This document shows, piece after piece, positions 18,304-28,215 of a DNA stretch of 64,000 nucleotides. The DNA is taken from positions 1-64,000 of the forward strand of contig SVIT01000001.1 of NCBI GenBank assembly GCA_015069365.1, read 5' to 3'. This stretch comes from Clostridiales bacterium (GTDB lineage Bacteria > Bacillota > Clostridia > Christensenellales > Borkfalkiaceae). The first letter of the stretch is position 1, and the number at the start of each line of letters is the position of its first letter. The notes below the pieces were generated by a model. That model was not told where the DNA came from. It was given only the letters and a program-made list of their open reading frames with translations, and did no database searches. Made by a program: the position numbers and the translations under genes.

Positions 18304-18472
18304 GCGACCCAACTAAATACTTTATATTTGACGTATACTTTCCTTAGGTGAAGTGTACCATTTTTCGCATTTAAAAAATCGTCAAATATTAGTATTTTTT
18401 ATGTTGGTGTCGCAGCTAAGCGAAGAAGGCACTTTACAGTGTCGTCTATCGTTTGGTAGGCGGCACTTTTTC
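18304..18472 (+). ncRNA. Candidate structured RNA / attenuator leader (about 169 nt)
   Basis: Long inverted repeat GCGACCCAACTAAATACTTTATATTTGACG (18304-18333) / CGTCAAATATTAGTATTTTTTATGTTGGTGTCGC (18380-18413), inner hairpin GTATACTTTCC-TTA-GGTGAAGTGTAC, then terminator AGTGTCGTCTATC-GTTT-GGTAGGCGGCACT-TTTTT. Confidence 0.6.
18438..18472 (+). terminator. 13-bp-stem intrinsic terminator of the structured RNA
   Basis: AGTGTCGTCTATC / GGTAGGCGGCACT, fully paired with G-U pairs, then T5. Confidence 0.85.
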
Positions 18473-18499
18473 ATTTATACGAAAAACGGAGGTATTTTT

Positions 18500-18622
18500 A
18501 TGTACGAAAAACCCTATTTACACATTATCCTTTTATTCGACAATGACGTTGTACGTACAAGCAACATTGATTTTGATAACGAGTGGTCGGATGAAAACGT
18601 AGATGACGGCGGTTGGACTTAA
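18500..18622 (+). CDS. 40-aa small protein with C-terminal ...WSDENVDDGGWT
   Basis: MYEKPYLHIILLFDNDVVRTSNIDFDNEWSDENVDDGGWT*; RBS ACGGAGG. Confidence 0.65.
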   Translation: MYEKPYLHIILLFDNDVVRTSNIDFDNEWSDENVDDGGWT

Positions 18623-18633
18623 TGAGGTGAAGT

Positions 18634-18792
18634 ATGCGAAACCGAATAATTCTATTATTTCTCATTTCCCTATGCCTTTTTGCATTTTCACTAACAGGCT
18701 GTAACTTCAACAAAAAACCTTCCAATGATATTCCAAATTATAGTGAAGATTCATGGTCGGATGAAAACGTCGATAACGACGGTTGGACTTAA
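18634..18792 (+). CDS. 52-aa small lipoprotein with C-terminal ...WSDENVDNDGWT
   Basis: MRNRIILLFLISLCLFAFSLTGCNFNKKPSNDIPNYSEDSWSDENVDNDGWT*; lipobox SLTGC; RBS GAGGTGA. Confidence 0.7.
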   Translation: MRNRIILLFLISLCLFAFSLTGCNFNKKPSNDIPNYSEDSWSDENVDNDGWT

Positions 18793-18817
18793 TAAAAAAA
18801 TATAAGGAGCTATAACA

Positions 18818-21757
18818 ATGAAAGCAATTTTTAAAAGCAAGTTATTTGTGTTGATTTCCGCTTTTATAATGGCGATTTGTTGCGTTTTTGGCGCAAATGC
18901 TTTAACCGCGCCGCAAACAGCGAATGCAGAAACAGCAACGCAAAGCACACCTACGCTTACGATTGAATCAAACAACGTATCGTATGCAGATTCTATCTAC
19001 ATATTGTACGCTGTTAGCAACGATGGCTTTGACCGCAACCAAAACGAAATCAAAATGCTGTTTTGGGAAGAGGTACAAGAAGCATACGTTGTTGGTACGG
19101 AAAAATACGCCGTTACGAGTAGCGGTACAGCAAAAGTAAAAGGCAAATCCTGCCTTATCTTCTATTCTGACGGCTTAGCCGCAAAAGAAATGACAGAAGA
19201 TATCTACGCAAGAGCATACGTAGAAATCGACGGCGTTGCATATTATAGCGAAACGATGAAATTCAGCGTTCTCGAATACGTATATACACAAAAAGAAAAA
19301 GGCGGTTTGACGACAACGCAAATCAACCTTTATACCAATTTGCTCAACTACGGTGCGTCGGCGCAATATCAATTCAACCACAACGTTGACCGTATTGCCA
19401 ACGGCGATTATTACAGTATCACCATTATCAATGGTAAGCTTCCCGATGGGTTTGCGCACGGCAGATATAAGAACAAAGAAAAGATTAAGGTAAAAGCCGA
19501 AAAAGCGCCCCACGGCATGAAATTCTCCCATTGGGTAGACGAAAAAGGCATTATTGTAAGCTATGACGAGCATATCGAAATCGAACTCAAAGGCAATAAG
19601 ACCTATCAAGCGGTGTATAAGGATATTTCCAGCGTAGCCACTCAGCTTGTTTTGACGGCAGAAGTGCCTTATGACGGCGACGTAAACGATATCGAACTTC
19701 CGACGGCAGTTTCCTTTGATTATCAAGGTGAAACTATCACATTGGAAGTTACTTGGAACACCGATTCCTTTATCACGGAAAAAGTAGGCGAACAAATCCT
19801 TTATGCAACTCTTGTTGACCAAACCGCTTATGATAAATACGATATCGAGGTTGGCGGTATTATGATGAAGGTAAACACCCTGCCCTATACCTTTGCCATC
19901 GACCAAACAACGGGCGAATATATCTTGACGGGCTATTATGGTGCGGATACGGCAATCACCTTGCCTACTTCGTATAGAAACACCTTTATCACAACGATTG
20001 CAAGCAAAGCCTTTAATCAAGCAAAAACCTTGACAAACGTAGTGATTCCCAACACCTATAAGAAGATTGAAAATGCAGCTTTCTTCCTTTGTGATAATAT
20101 TGAAAGCATTACAGTGCCTTTTGTGGGGGAAACGGCAACATCTTCCAAATCTTGGTTTGGTTGGATTTTTGGGGCAACAGAAGCTTCTAAACAATACGCC
20201 TTGTTACCTTTAGCGTTGAATACAGTAAATATTGCCGAAGGTGCAACAAGAGTGGATTCCGCTGCATTCTATAACTGTGATATCATTGAAAATTTTAATT
20301 TTCCTTCCTCACTTAAAAGTATAGGTAGTAACGCATTTTATAATTGCAAAAAACTAACAGAATTTACAATTTCCGACAATTTAACATCATTGGGTTCTAG
20401 TGTGTTTGCGGCTAGCGGTTTAACGCGGGTCAATGCATCTTCTATAGATAAAGTATTTTCTTTAGGAGAATCTCCTTTTGCTAATGGTGCGGATTTGTAT
20501 ATTAAAGGTAAATTAATAAAGGAAGTAACTATCCCTATAGGGTTAACAACGATAAACTGTGCGTTAAGCGGTTCGAGTGTCACAAAGGTAATTATCCCTG
20601 ATGGCGCAACAACTATTGGATATCGTGCATTCTCTGGTTGCAAAAATTTGACAAACGTGATAATTCCCGACAGTGTAACGCGGATTTATTCTAATGCGTT
20701 CTCTTATTGCGAGAAATTAACAAGTATAGAAATTCCCCAAAATGTGGTTTCTATTGGTAGCGATGCATTCAGTTATTGCGACAGTTTGACGAAAATCGTA
20801 ATTCCTGACGGTATAACTTCTATCGCTTCTTATACATTCTCTAATTGTAGCAATTTAACGAACGTAGTAATTCCCGATGGCGTAACCGCGATTGGTAGTT
20901 ATGCATTCGCTTATTGCGAGAGATTAATAAGTATAGAAATTCCCCAAAGTGTAATTTCTATTAATAATGGTGCGTTTTCTGGTTGCAAAAGTTTAACAGA
21001 AATGGTAATCCCTGAGGGGGTTACGAATATTGCTTCTAGTGTATTTCAGGATTGTACTAGCTTGACGGAAATCACCATTCCTGCGTATGTTTACAGTATT
21101 GATTCTTATGCGTTCGGGTATTGCTCTAATTTGGCGAAAATAACCATTTTATCGCAGCGTTTAACCACTATTAACTCTAATGCATTCAACAGTTGTGTGA
21201 ACTTGTGGGAAATTTATAATTTATCCACTTTAGAATTTACTCTTGGTTCTAACGATTATGGGTATATCGCAAAATATGCCAAGGTAATTCACACATCGTT
21301 GGATGAAACTGCTTGTGTCAACATAACCGAGGATGGATTTATCACCTATTCCAACGGTGAAGAAAATCTTTTATATGATTACATGGGAAAAGGTGGCGAT
21401 ATCGTTCTACCTGAGAGTATAAACGGTAATAAGTACAGTATTAACAGAGCGCCATTTTATGGAAATACTACGATTACAAGCGTGGTAATACCAGAAAATG
21501 TAATTTCTATTGGAGATAATGCGTTTGCTGATTGCAGTAGCTTGACGAGCGTGTATTATAAAGGCACAGCGGAAAAATGGTCGAATATTTCAATCGGTAG
21601 TTATAATAGCGATTTAACTTCCGCAACCCGATATTATTACAGTGAAACCACCCCTGCCTTAAATGCGGACGGCACAGCCTACGACGGCAATTATTGGCAC
21701 TACGACACCGACGGCATCACCCCCGTCGTTTGGGTTTACAACAAAGATGAACTTTAA
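18818..21757 (+). CDS. BspA-like leucine-rich repeat (LRR_5) secreted protein
   Basis: Signal peptide; repeated 'AFSGCKNLTNVIIPDSVTRIYSNAFSYCEKLTSIEIPQNVVSIGSDAF' units. Confidence 0.9.
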   Translation: MKAIFKSKLFVLISAFIMAICCVFGANALTAPQTANAETATQSTPTLTIESNNVSYADSIYILYAVSNDGFDRNQNEIKMLFWEEVQEAYVVGTEKYAVTSSGTAKVKGKSCLIFYSDGLAAKEMTEDIYARAYVEIDGVAYYSETMKFSVLEYVYTQKEKGGLTTTQINLYTNLLNYGASAQYQFNHNVDRIANGDYYSITIINGKLPDGFAHGRYKNKEKIKVKAEKAPHGMKFSHWVDEKGIIVSYDEHIEIELKGNKTYQAVYKDISSVATQLVLTAEVPYDGDVNDIELPTAVSFDYQGETITLEVTWNTDSFITEKVGEQILYATLVDQTAYDKYDIEVGGIMMKVNTLPYTFAIDQTTGEYILTGYYGADTAITLPTSYRNTFITTIASKAFNQAKTLTNVVIPNTYKKIENAAFFLCDNIESITVPFVGETATSSKSWFGWIFGATEASKQYALLPLALNTVNIAEGATRVDSAAFYNCDIIENFNFPSSLKSIGSNAFYNCKKLTEFTISDNLTSLGSSVFAASGLTRVNASSIDKVFSLGESPFANGADLYIKGKLIKEVTIPIGLTTINCALSGSSVTKVIIPDGATTIGYRAFSGCKNLTNVIIPDSVTRIYSNAFSYCEKLTSIEIPQNVVSIGSDAFSYCDSLTKIVIPDGITSIASYTFSNCSNLTNVVIPDGVTAIGSYAFAYCERLISIEIPQSVISINNGAFSGCKSLTEMVIPEGVTNIASSVFQDCTSLTEITIPAYVYSIDSYAFGYCSNLAKITILSQRLTTINSNAFNSCVNLWEIYNLSTLEFTLGSNDYGYIAKYAKVIHTSLDETACVNITEDGFITYSNGEENLLYDYMGKGGDIVLPESINGNKYSINRAPFYGNTTITSVVIPENVISIGDNAFADCSSLTSVYYKGTAEKWSNISIGSYNSDLTSATRYYYSETTPALNADGTAYDGNYWHYDTDGITPVVWVYNKDEL

Positions 21758-21854
21758 TATTTAATTTCACTAATTGCTATTTAGAGAGAAATCTCGGTGG
21801 AAGCGAGTTCGAAATAGAAGCATTATAAGTGATTGCGATAAGAATAGAAAACAA

Positions 21855-21884
21855 CAAAAAACGCCTAAAAATAGGCGTTTTTTG
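21855..21884 (+). terminator. Intrinsic terminator
   Basis: AAAAAACGCCTA-AAAA-TAGGCGTTTTTT. Confidence 0.85.
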
Positions 21885-21937
21885 CGTTAAAATATAGGTT
21901 TTGACGGCGTGGGAAGTATGCCCACTACGACGCCTTA

Positions 21938-21952
21938 CACCTGCTCCAAAAA
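21938..21952. repeat. 15-bp direct repeat of the tRNA-Gly 3' end (candidate att site)
   Basis: CACCTGCTCCAAAAA identical to 17884-17898 and, as there, followed by a terminator hairpin. Confidence 0.6.
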
Positions 21953-21992
21953 TAAAAGCACCCCACAAAGGGTGCTTTTTTGTCAAAAGAAA

Positions 21993-22283
21993 TCATTCGT
22001 CTTTTTGCTTTGTAATGATTTTTTTATAACCGCCGTTGCCGTAACGGACGCATTTTGATACGCGCGCTAAAGTCGCCGACGAAATCTCCGTTTCTTCTAC
22101 AACTTCGTTGTACGTCTTTCCCGCAAGCAACATCTTCGCCGCTTTCAAACGCTGCGACATCGCTTCCAGTTCCTTGATCGTGCATAAATCTTCCAAGAAA
22201 AGCTCCGCTTCTTTTTCCGTTTCCAACTTCAAAAGTTCCGCGTACAGTTCCTTTAACATCACTTTATAATTTCTAACCGTCAT
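21993..22283 (-). CDS. YerC/YecD-like TrpR-family DNA-binding protein
   Basis: LYAELLKLETEKEAELFLEDLCTIKELEAMSQRLKAAKMLLAGKTYNEVVEETEISSATLARVSKCVRYGNGGYK. Confidence 0.9.
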   Translation of the reverse strand: MTVRNYKVMLKELYAELLKLETEKEAELFLEDLCTIKELEAMSQRLKAAKMLLAGKTYNEVVEETEISSATLARVSKCVRYGNGGYKKIITKQKDE

Positions 22284-23092
22284 TTTTCCACCTCTGTCGT
22301 ATAACCATTAAAAAAAGCTTTCGTTTTTTCGCTTTGGGGGGCCTCAAAGAGCTGTTCGGGGGGACCCATCTCCTCAATCACGCCGTCGGACATGAAAATA
22401 ATTTTATCCGAAACGTTTCTCGCGAACTCCATTTCATGCGTGACAATAATCATGGTTCTGCCCTCGTCGCGCAGTTGTTTGATAACCTTTAACACTTCGC
22501 CCGTCAGTTCGGGATCGAGGGCAGAGGTCGGCTCGTCAAAGCAGAGGATATCGGGAGAAAGTGCCAACGCGCGCGCAATCGCGACACGCTGTTGCTGACC
22601 GCCCGAGAGCTCGCAAGGGTAATTGTCCATCTTATTTTCCAACCCCACACGCGCGAGAAGAAGTTTCGCTTCCGCCTCGTTTTGGGCTTGTTTTTCCTTG
22701 AGCAAACGTTTTCTTTGGGGATCGAAGAACTTCATTCCTTTCAGTTCATTCTTCGATTTCACGTTCATCGCGAGGGTAACGTTTTCAAGCGCCGTGTACT
22801 GGGGAAAGAGATTAAAGTTTTGAAAGACCATGCCGAAAGTCAAGCGTTTTTTAGGCAGAGCCTTTTTCTTCGCATTTTCCGCAAAGGGGAAGATAACCTC
22901 TCCGTCCACGGTGATCGAGCCCTCGTCCGCGAGCTCTAAAAAGTTCAGACAGCGCAAGAGGGTCGTTTTTCCGTTCCCCGAAGAACCGATGACGGAGAAA
23001 ACCTCACCCCGTTCCATTTCAAAAGAAACGCCCTTTAAGACCTTTGTTTCGCCGAAGTTTTTATATAGATTTTTTACTTCCAAAAATGCCAT
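22280..23092 (-). CDS. Polar amino acid ABC transporter ATP-binding protein
   Basis: Walker A GSSGNGKTTLLRCLN, LSGGQQQRVAIARAL, CFDEPTSALDPELTGEV. Confidence 0.93.
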   Translation of the reverse strand: MAFLEVKNLYKNFGETKVLKGVSFEMERGEVFSVIGSSGNGKTTLLRCLNFLELADEGSITVDGEVIFPFAENAKKKALPKKRLTFGMVFQNFNLFPQYTALENVTLAMNVKSKNELKGMKFFDPQRKRLLKEKQAQNEAEAKLLLARVGLENKMDNYPCELSGGQQQRVAIARALALSPDILCFDEPTSALDPELTGEVLKVIKQLRDEGRTMIIVTHEMEFARNVSDKIIFMSDGVIEEMGPPEQLFEAPQSEKTKAFFNGYTTEVEK

Positions 23093-23094
23093 AA

Positions 23095-23793
23095 TTACAC
23101 CTTATAATAGGACAGTTTCTTTTCAAAATAATTGAAGAGAATGGTGAGTAAGCCCACGAATACCAAATAGAACGCGCCTGCGTAGAACAACGGCCAAATG
23201 ATAGCCTTGCTGGCGAACATATCCGCGACCTTGATAATTTCGATCACGCCGATGACGCGTGCAAGGGCGGTATCTTTGACCAAAGTAATGACTTCGTTGC
23301 TGATGGGGGCGAGAATATGTTTGACCACCTGCATCAAAACGATCTGTTTAAAAATCTGGTTTTTGGTCAGACCCAACACTTGTCCAGCCTCGTATTGTCC
23401 TTTTGGAATCGCCTCGATCCCGCCGCGGAAAATCTCCGAGAAATACGCTGCGTAATTGATCACGAACGCAATCAACGTAGCAAGCAAAGCTCCGCCGTTA
23501 TCAATCCCGACATTGAAATACAAATAGTTGTCTATTTTCCCGAAAGGATTAATCCCCATGGGGGAGAGCATACCAGGTAAATAATAGACGATAAACAGCT
23601 GCAACATCAAAGGTACGCCGCGGATCACCCATACCAGTACCTTAAACACGCCCTTAATCGCTTTAATTTTGCTCATTGTGCAGAAAGAGATTAAAAGCCC
23701 CAACGGTAACGAAAAGAGCAACGTTAAAACGAACAATAAACAAGTAATCGCAAAGCCTTCGAAAAGGCTTTGCGTAACAGTAATAAATTCCAT
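23095..23793 (-). CDS. Polar amino acid ABC transporter permease
   Basis: HisM/GlnP-type 'RGVPLMLQLFIVYY', 'FVINYAAYFSEIFRGGIEAIPKGQYEAGQVLGLTKNQIFKQIVLMQ'. Confidence 0.93.
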   Translation of the reverse strand: MEFITVTQSLFEGFAITCLLFVLTLLFSLPLGLLISFCTMSKIKAIKGVFKVLVWVIRGVPLMLQLFIVYYLPGMLSPMGINPFGKIDNYLYFNVGIDNGGALLATLIAFVINYAAYFSEIFRGGIEAIPKGQYEAGQVLGLTKNQIFKQIVLMQVVKHILAPISNEVITLVKDTALARVIGVIEIIKVADMFASKAIIWPLFYAGAFYLVFVGLLTILFNYFEKKLSYYKV

Positions 23794-23815
23794 TATAAAA
23801 ATCCTTTAATAGCGA

Positions 23816-24607
23816 TTATTTCTGGTCGCTGTAATCGGTGATAACCTGGTTTTCCAGATTGTATTTCTTTGCCAATGCAGCGAGTTTTCCATTGCCTGCG
23901 TATTCAACCAGTTTTTCATTGATCTTCGCCGTCAGCTCGCTGCCTTTCTTGAACCCGATTGCGTAATATTCCGCTGCAATTTCGATCCCTTCGTTGATGG
24001 TGAGCTTAGCAAAATCACCCTTGCCTGCTACCGATTTTGCAAGCAACAAATCGACTACCGCATACTGTGCCGTACCAGCGGTTACTTCGCGGACAGCGTC
24101 CATCTGCGAGGAAACGGCTTTCAGGTTCGCGCCGGTGATATCCGCTACAAATCCTTCCGCTGCCGAGCTTGCTTCATACGCGATAGCAGTGCCTTCAAAC
24201 TGCGCCTTATCCGTTACGTCTGCAGTAGTGTCCAAACGCAAAATGCATTGCGCGTTCGTCATATAATAATAAGAGAAGTCAACCTTATCAGATCTTTGAA
24301 CACCGTCGTCATCTGCACAGTTCGCGGTGAAACCATTCCAGATACAGTCGATCGTGCCAGAGTTTACTTCGCTGTATTTATTGCTCCAGTCAATCAGCTT
24401 AAAGCGTACTTTATATCCCAAATCCCCGAAGAACTGTTCAGCCAGTTCCGTATCAAAACCAACCAGCTTACCCGTTTCGTCCGTGTAATTCATGGGCGCG
24501 TAATCGGTATAACCGATCGTAACCGTTTTCTGATTACAAGACGCGAGCGAGAATACGCTGAGTGCTGCCAAAACAAAACCTACTACTTTTGCTGTAATTT
24601 TTTTCAT
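23816..24607 (-). CDS. Amino acid ABC transporter substrate-binding lipoprotein
   Basis: Lipobox SLASC; 'GYTDYAPMNYTDETGKLVGFDTELAEQFFGDLGYKVRF' SBP_bac_3. Confidence 0.92.
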   Translation of the reverse strand: MKKITAKVVGFVLAALSVFSLASCNQKTVTIGYTDYAPMNYTDETGKLVGFDTELAEQFFGDLGYKVRFKLIDWSNKYSEVNSGTIDCIWNGFTANCADDDGVQRSDKVDFSYYYMTNAQCILRLDTTADVTDKAQFEGTAIAYEASSAAEGFVADITGANLKAVSSQMDAVREVTAGTAQYAVVDLLLAKSVAGKGDFAKLTINEGIEIAAEYYAIGFKKGSELTAKINEKLVEYAGNGKLAALAKKYNLENQVITDYSDQK

Positions 24608-24887
24608 AATTTATCTCCTAAAAAACTTTAACACTTTATTTCGCTGAAGCGATTGTAGATGTATTATACTTCATTACACTAAAGTTGTAAAGCATTTTAA
24701 GGGGGTTTTTCAAAAAAAATTTCAAAAATTTTAATTTTTTTTATTTTCACGTGAAAAAATCTATAGTATTATATATTGTAGGGAGTACGAACAGCGGTAA
24801 AAAAGCATTTTGTCGGGCGATTTCGTCAGCGGGGTTGACAATATGACAAAATCGTGGTAAAATTGAACGCAAAGAGAGGTAAAAAAC

Positions 24888-25529
24888 ATGGAACAGTATA
24901 AAAACGTAGTAATTTTCAATCATCCCTTAATCAACCACAAAATTGCCATTCTTCGTGACGAAAAGACGTCTATGAAAGAATTTCGGGAGCTGGTGGAAGA
25001 GATCACGACGCTGATGACGTACGAGGCGTTGAAAGAGGGGGTACCGACCGTACAGAAAACGGTAAAGACTCCTTTGGAGACCTGTCAGCAGACGGTGGTT
25101 GCGGACAATGCGATCGCGATCGTGCCCATTTTGCGCGCAGGGTTGGGCATGGTCAACGGAATCCATACGCTGTTTCCCAGCGCAAGGGTAGGGCATATCG
25201 GCATGTACCGCGATGAGGAAACCTTAGAGCCCAAAGAATATTACTGCAAATTGCCTGAGGGGATTGAGGACAAGCTCGTTCTTCTCGTCGACCCGATGTT
25301 GGCGACTGGGGGAAGCGCGTGCGACGCGCTCGAGCTTTTAAAAAAGCGCGGTTGCAAAAATATCAAATTCATGGCGATTATCGGTGCGCCCGAGGGAGTG
25401 AAAAAGGTCGCGGAATCACACCCCGACGTCAACGTATACGTTTCCACTTTGGACAGACAGCTCAACGAACACGGCTACATTCTGCCTGGGCTTGGGGACG
25501 CAGGCGACCGTCTTTTCGGCACGAAATAA
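24888..25529 (+). CDS. upp: Uracil phosphoribosyltransferase
   Basis: NHPLINHKIAILRDEKTSMKEFRELVEEI; PILRAGLGMV; LLVDPMLATGGSA; ITPGLGD-like LPGLGDAGDRLFGT. Confidence 0.97.
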   Translation: MEQYKNVVIFNHPLINHKIAILRDEKTSMKEFRELVEEITTLMTYEALKEGVPTVQKTVKTPLETCQQTVVADNAIAIVPILRAGLGMVNGIHTLFPSARVGHIGMYRDEETLEPKEYYCKLPEGIEDKLVLLVDPMLATGGSACDALELLKKRGCKNIKFMAIIGAPEGVKKVAESHPDVNVYVSTLDRQLNEHGYILPGLGDAGDRLFGTK

Positions 25530-25530
25530 A

Positions 25531-25875
25531 ATGGAACACACCATGCGGTTAAACCCCCAGCCCTTTTCCATGATTGAGAGCGGGGAAAAGACGATAGAGC
25601 TTCGGCTTTACGACGAGAAACGCCAGAAGATATGCGTGGGGGATAGAATACGTTTTATCCACACGGAGGGGGCGGAAAAACAGCTCGTCTGCGCGGTGAA
25701 AAATATGCACGTATTTTCCTCGTTTGAGGCGTTATACGCATACCTGCCCCTGCGAAAATGCGGTTACACCGAAGAAACGCTCCCTTTTGCAGACCCCAAG
25801 GATATGGAAGCATACTATTCAAAATCGGAGCAGGAAAAATACGGCGTTGTCGGGATAGAAATTGAGGTAGAATGA
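25531..25875 (+). CDS. ASCH-domain protein
   Basis: MRLNPQPFSMIESGEKTIELRLYDEKRQKICVGDRIRF. Confidence 0.85.
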   Translation: MEHTMRLNPQPFSMIESGEKTIELRLYDEKRQKICVGDRIRFIHTEGAEKQLVCAVKNMHVFSSFEALYAYLPLRKCGYTEETLPFADPKDMEAYYSKSEQEKYGVVGIEIEVE

Positions 25876-26213
25876 GGCGTATGAAAAAATTTCTCAAAAA
25901 AATAGGTACGTTGTTGCCACAGCTTTTGGTGTTTTATATCCTGCCCTTGTTTGCAGGGCCGACGGATATGATGGGGTTGGTTGTGGTGATGCTTTTATCC
26001 ACCTTTGTTTTGTCGGTTGCGTTCGGGCTGTTTGCAAAGAAAAAGAGTAAATTCCTCTATCCAGCCATTACCGCGCTTATCTTTCTTCCGTCCGTATATC
26101 TGTACTACAACGATAGCGCGCTGGTACATGCAGTATGGTATTTGGCTGTATCCTTGATAGGTATCGTGATAGGCGCAGTGATAAGAGGAGAAATTCTTTC
26201 CTCTAAAAAATAA
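25872..26213 (+). CDS. Small membrane protein
   Basis: Four hydrophobic segments; ATGA overlap with upstream ORF. Confidence 0.6.
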   Translation: MRRMKKFLKKIGTLLPQLLVFYILPLFAGPTDMMGLVVVMLLSTFVLSVAFGLFAKKKSKFLYPAITALIFLPSVYLYYNDSALVHAVWYLAVSLIGIVIGAVIRGEILSSKK

Positions 26214-26214
26214 C

Positions 26215-26252
26215 CGATTTACCGCTACGGTCAAGCCGTAGCGGTTCTATTT
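26215..26252 (+). terminator. Intrinsic terminator
   Basis: ACCGCTACGG-TCAAG-CCGTAGCGGT-TCTATTTTT. Confidence 0.8.
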
Positions 26253-26338
26253 TTCCCTGAAAACACTTGAAAAGAAAGAGGGAATATGGTATAATATCAT
26301 TGATATTATGCCGTTTTTTATGTAAGGAGGGCTTGCGA

Positions 26339-28197
26339 ATGAAAAAAAGAGTGATTTTACCTATCATAGCGCTTTGCGGAGCGGTACTTTTTACTGCTTG
26401 CGATATTTCCGCATTGTCGGGGATGCAGTCTTCACAGTCTTCACAGTCTTCGCGACCGAACAAACCTCTTGTTCCTGGGGTAACGTGTGGGCACGAGGAT
26501 CAAAATTATGACGACGTTTGCGACGATTGCGGTACGGACGTCGCCGTGACCTTAGATATCATTTCCGTCAACGATTTGCACGGAAAATTTGCGGATACTG
26601 CCACTCAGCCTGGCGTGGACGAGTTATCCACCTACATCAAACAGACGAGAGCGCAGAACGAGAACACCATTGTAATCTCTACTGGGGATATGTGGCAGGG
26701 CGCGCCCGAATCCAACCTCACCAAGGGTATGATTATGACCGAATGGATGAACGAGATGAATTTCGTTGCGATGGCGATGGGCAATCACGAATACGACTGG
26801 GGGAAGAATATATCAAGATGAATGCCGACCTGGCGGACTTCTCTTTCCTCGCGATCAACATTTACGACCGTGACACGAACGCGCTGGTGGATTATTGCCA
26901 ACCGTCCGTTATGGTGGAGCAAAGCGGGATAAAGATCGGGATTATCGGCGCAATCGGGGATTGTTATTCTTCGATATCGGGAGATAAATCGCAGGAAGTT
27001 TATTTCAAGACGGGAGCACAGCTCACCGCGCTTGTCAAGGCGGAATCCAACGAGCTCCGTTCACGGGGCGCGGACTGTATCGTCTATGCGGTACACGAAG
27101 GGCAGGGGGGCTATGACGTCTCTCTTTCGGACGGGTACGTGGATATCGTTTTCGAGGGACATTCTCACCAAAGCTACACGCGCAAGGATGCGAAAGGGGT
27201 CTATCATCTTCAGGGCGGCGGCGACAACGACGGCATTTCGCATGCGAAACTGTCGGTGAACTACGTCAACGATACCGCCAAAACAACGCAGGCGAAAGTG
27301 GTTTCCAACTACGTTTACCGTGATTTGTCGGACGACCCGATTGTGGAAACGTTACTGGAAAAATACGCCGCACAAATTGAAACGGCGGGCAGGGTTTTAG
27401 GCAGAAACGACAGACTCCGCAGAAGTGACGAGCTCTTGCAAAAATGCGCGCAGTTATACCTGCAGGCAGGCGAAGAAAGATGGGGCGGGCAGTACGATCT
27501 TTTCCTTGGCGGCGGCTTTATGTCCGCGCGTGCGCCCTATGATCTGGCGGCGGGTGAAGTGTTGTATGGGGATTTGCAAAACATTCTTCCGTTCGACAAC
27601 CAGCTGGTGCTTTGTTCTATCAAGGGCAAGGATCTAAAATCGCAGTTCTTATTCACGAACAATTCCCGCTATTACATTTGTTGCAGTGAGTACGGCGACG
27701 AAATGTTGGGCAGCATTTCCGATACGGAAACGTATTATCTTGTGACGGATACCTATTCTTCTACGTATGCGCCGAACAAGCTGACGGAGATAGAGAGATA
27801 CGATGAAACGACGTTCGCGCGCGATTTGCTTGCAAAATTCATTGAAGAGGGCGGTTACGGAACGAATACCGTGACCTTGAGCACTATTCCCGAGCTTATT
27901 GCAATCGGTAACGCTTTGCCTAAAAACGGCGAGACGGCGGAAAAATATTTCGTCAAAGCGAAGATTAGAAGTTTGGATAACGATTATTACGGCAACGTCA
28001 CCTTGGAGGACGAAGAGGGGAACACCTTATTCGTGTACGGTATTTCCGATAAAAACGGCATGCGTTATGGGGAGATGTCTACGAAACCGCAGGTGGGCGA
28101 TACGGTCATTTTGGAAGGAACGGTCAAACGCTACGTTCCCTCTGAGGGCGAAGAGTTGATAGAGCTTTACTTTGCAATGTTATATAGCATAGAATAA
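26339..28197 (+). pseudogene. Lipoprotein 5'-nucleotidase/metallophosphoesterase with apparent single-base frameshift at 26799-26803, plus C-terminal OB-like domain
   Basis: Frame 1 MKKRVILPIIALCGAVLFTACD...NDLHGKF...STGDMWQG...MGNHEYDWGKNISR*; the other frame continues GEEYIKMNADLADFSFLAINIYD...GHSHQSY...FDNQLVL; one G restores the frame. Confidence 0.8.
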
Positions 28198-28215
28198 AAG
28201 GGAGAACGCATACGA

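Noticed and set aside
21898-21953. Possible second tRNA gene
   Set aside because: Only the acceptor 3' end (CACCTGCTCCA) matches; upstream sequence is a simple hairpin without D-, anticodon or T-arm
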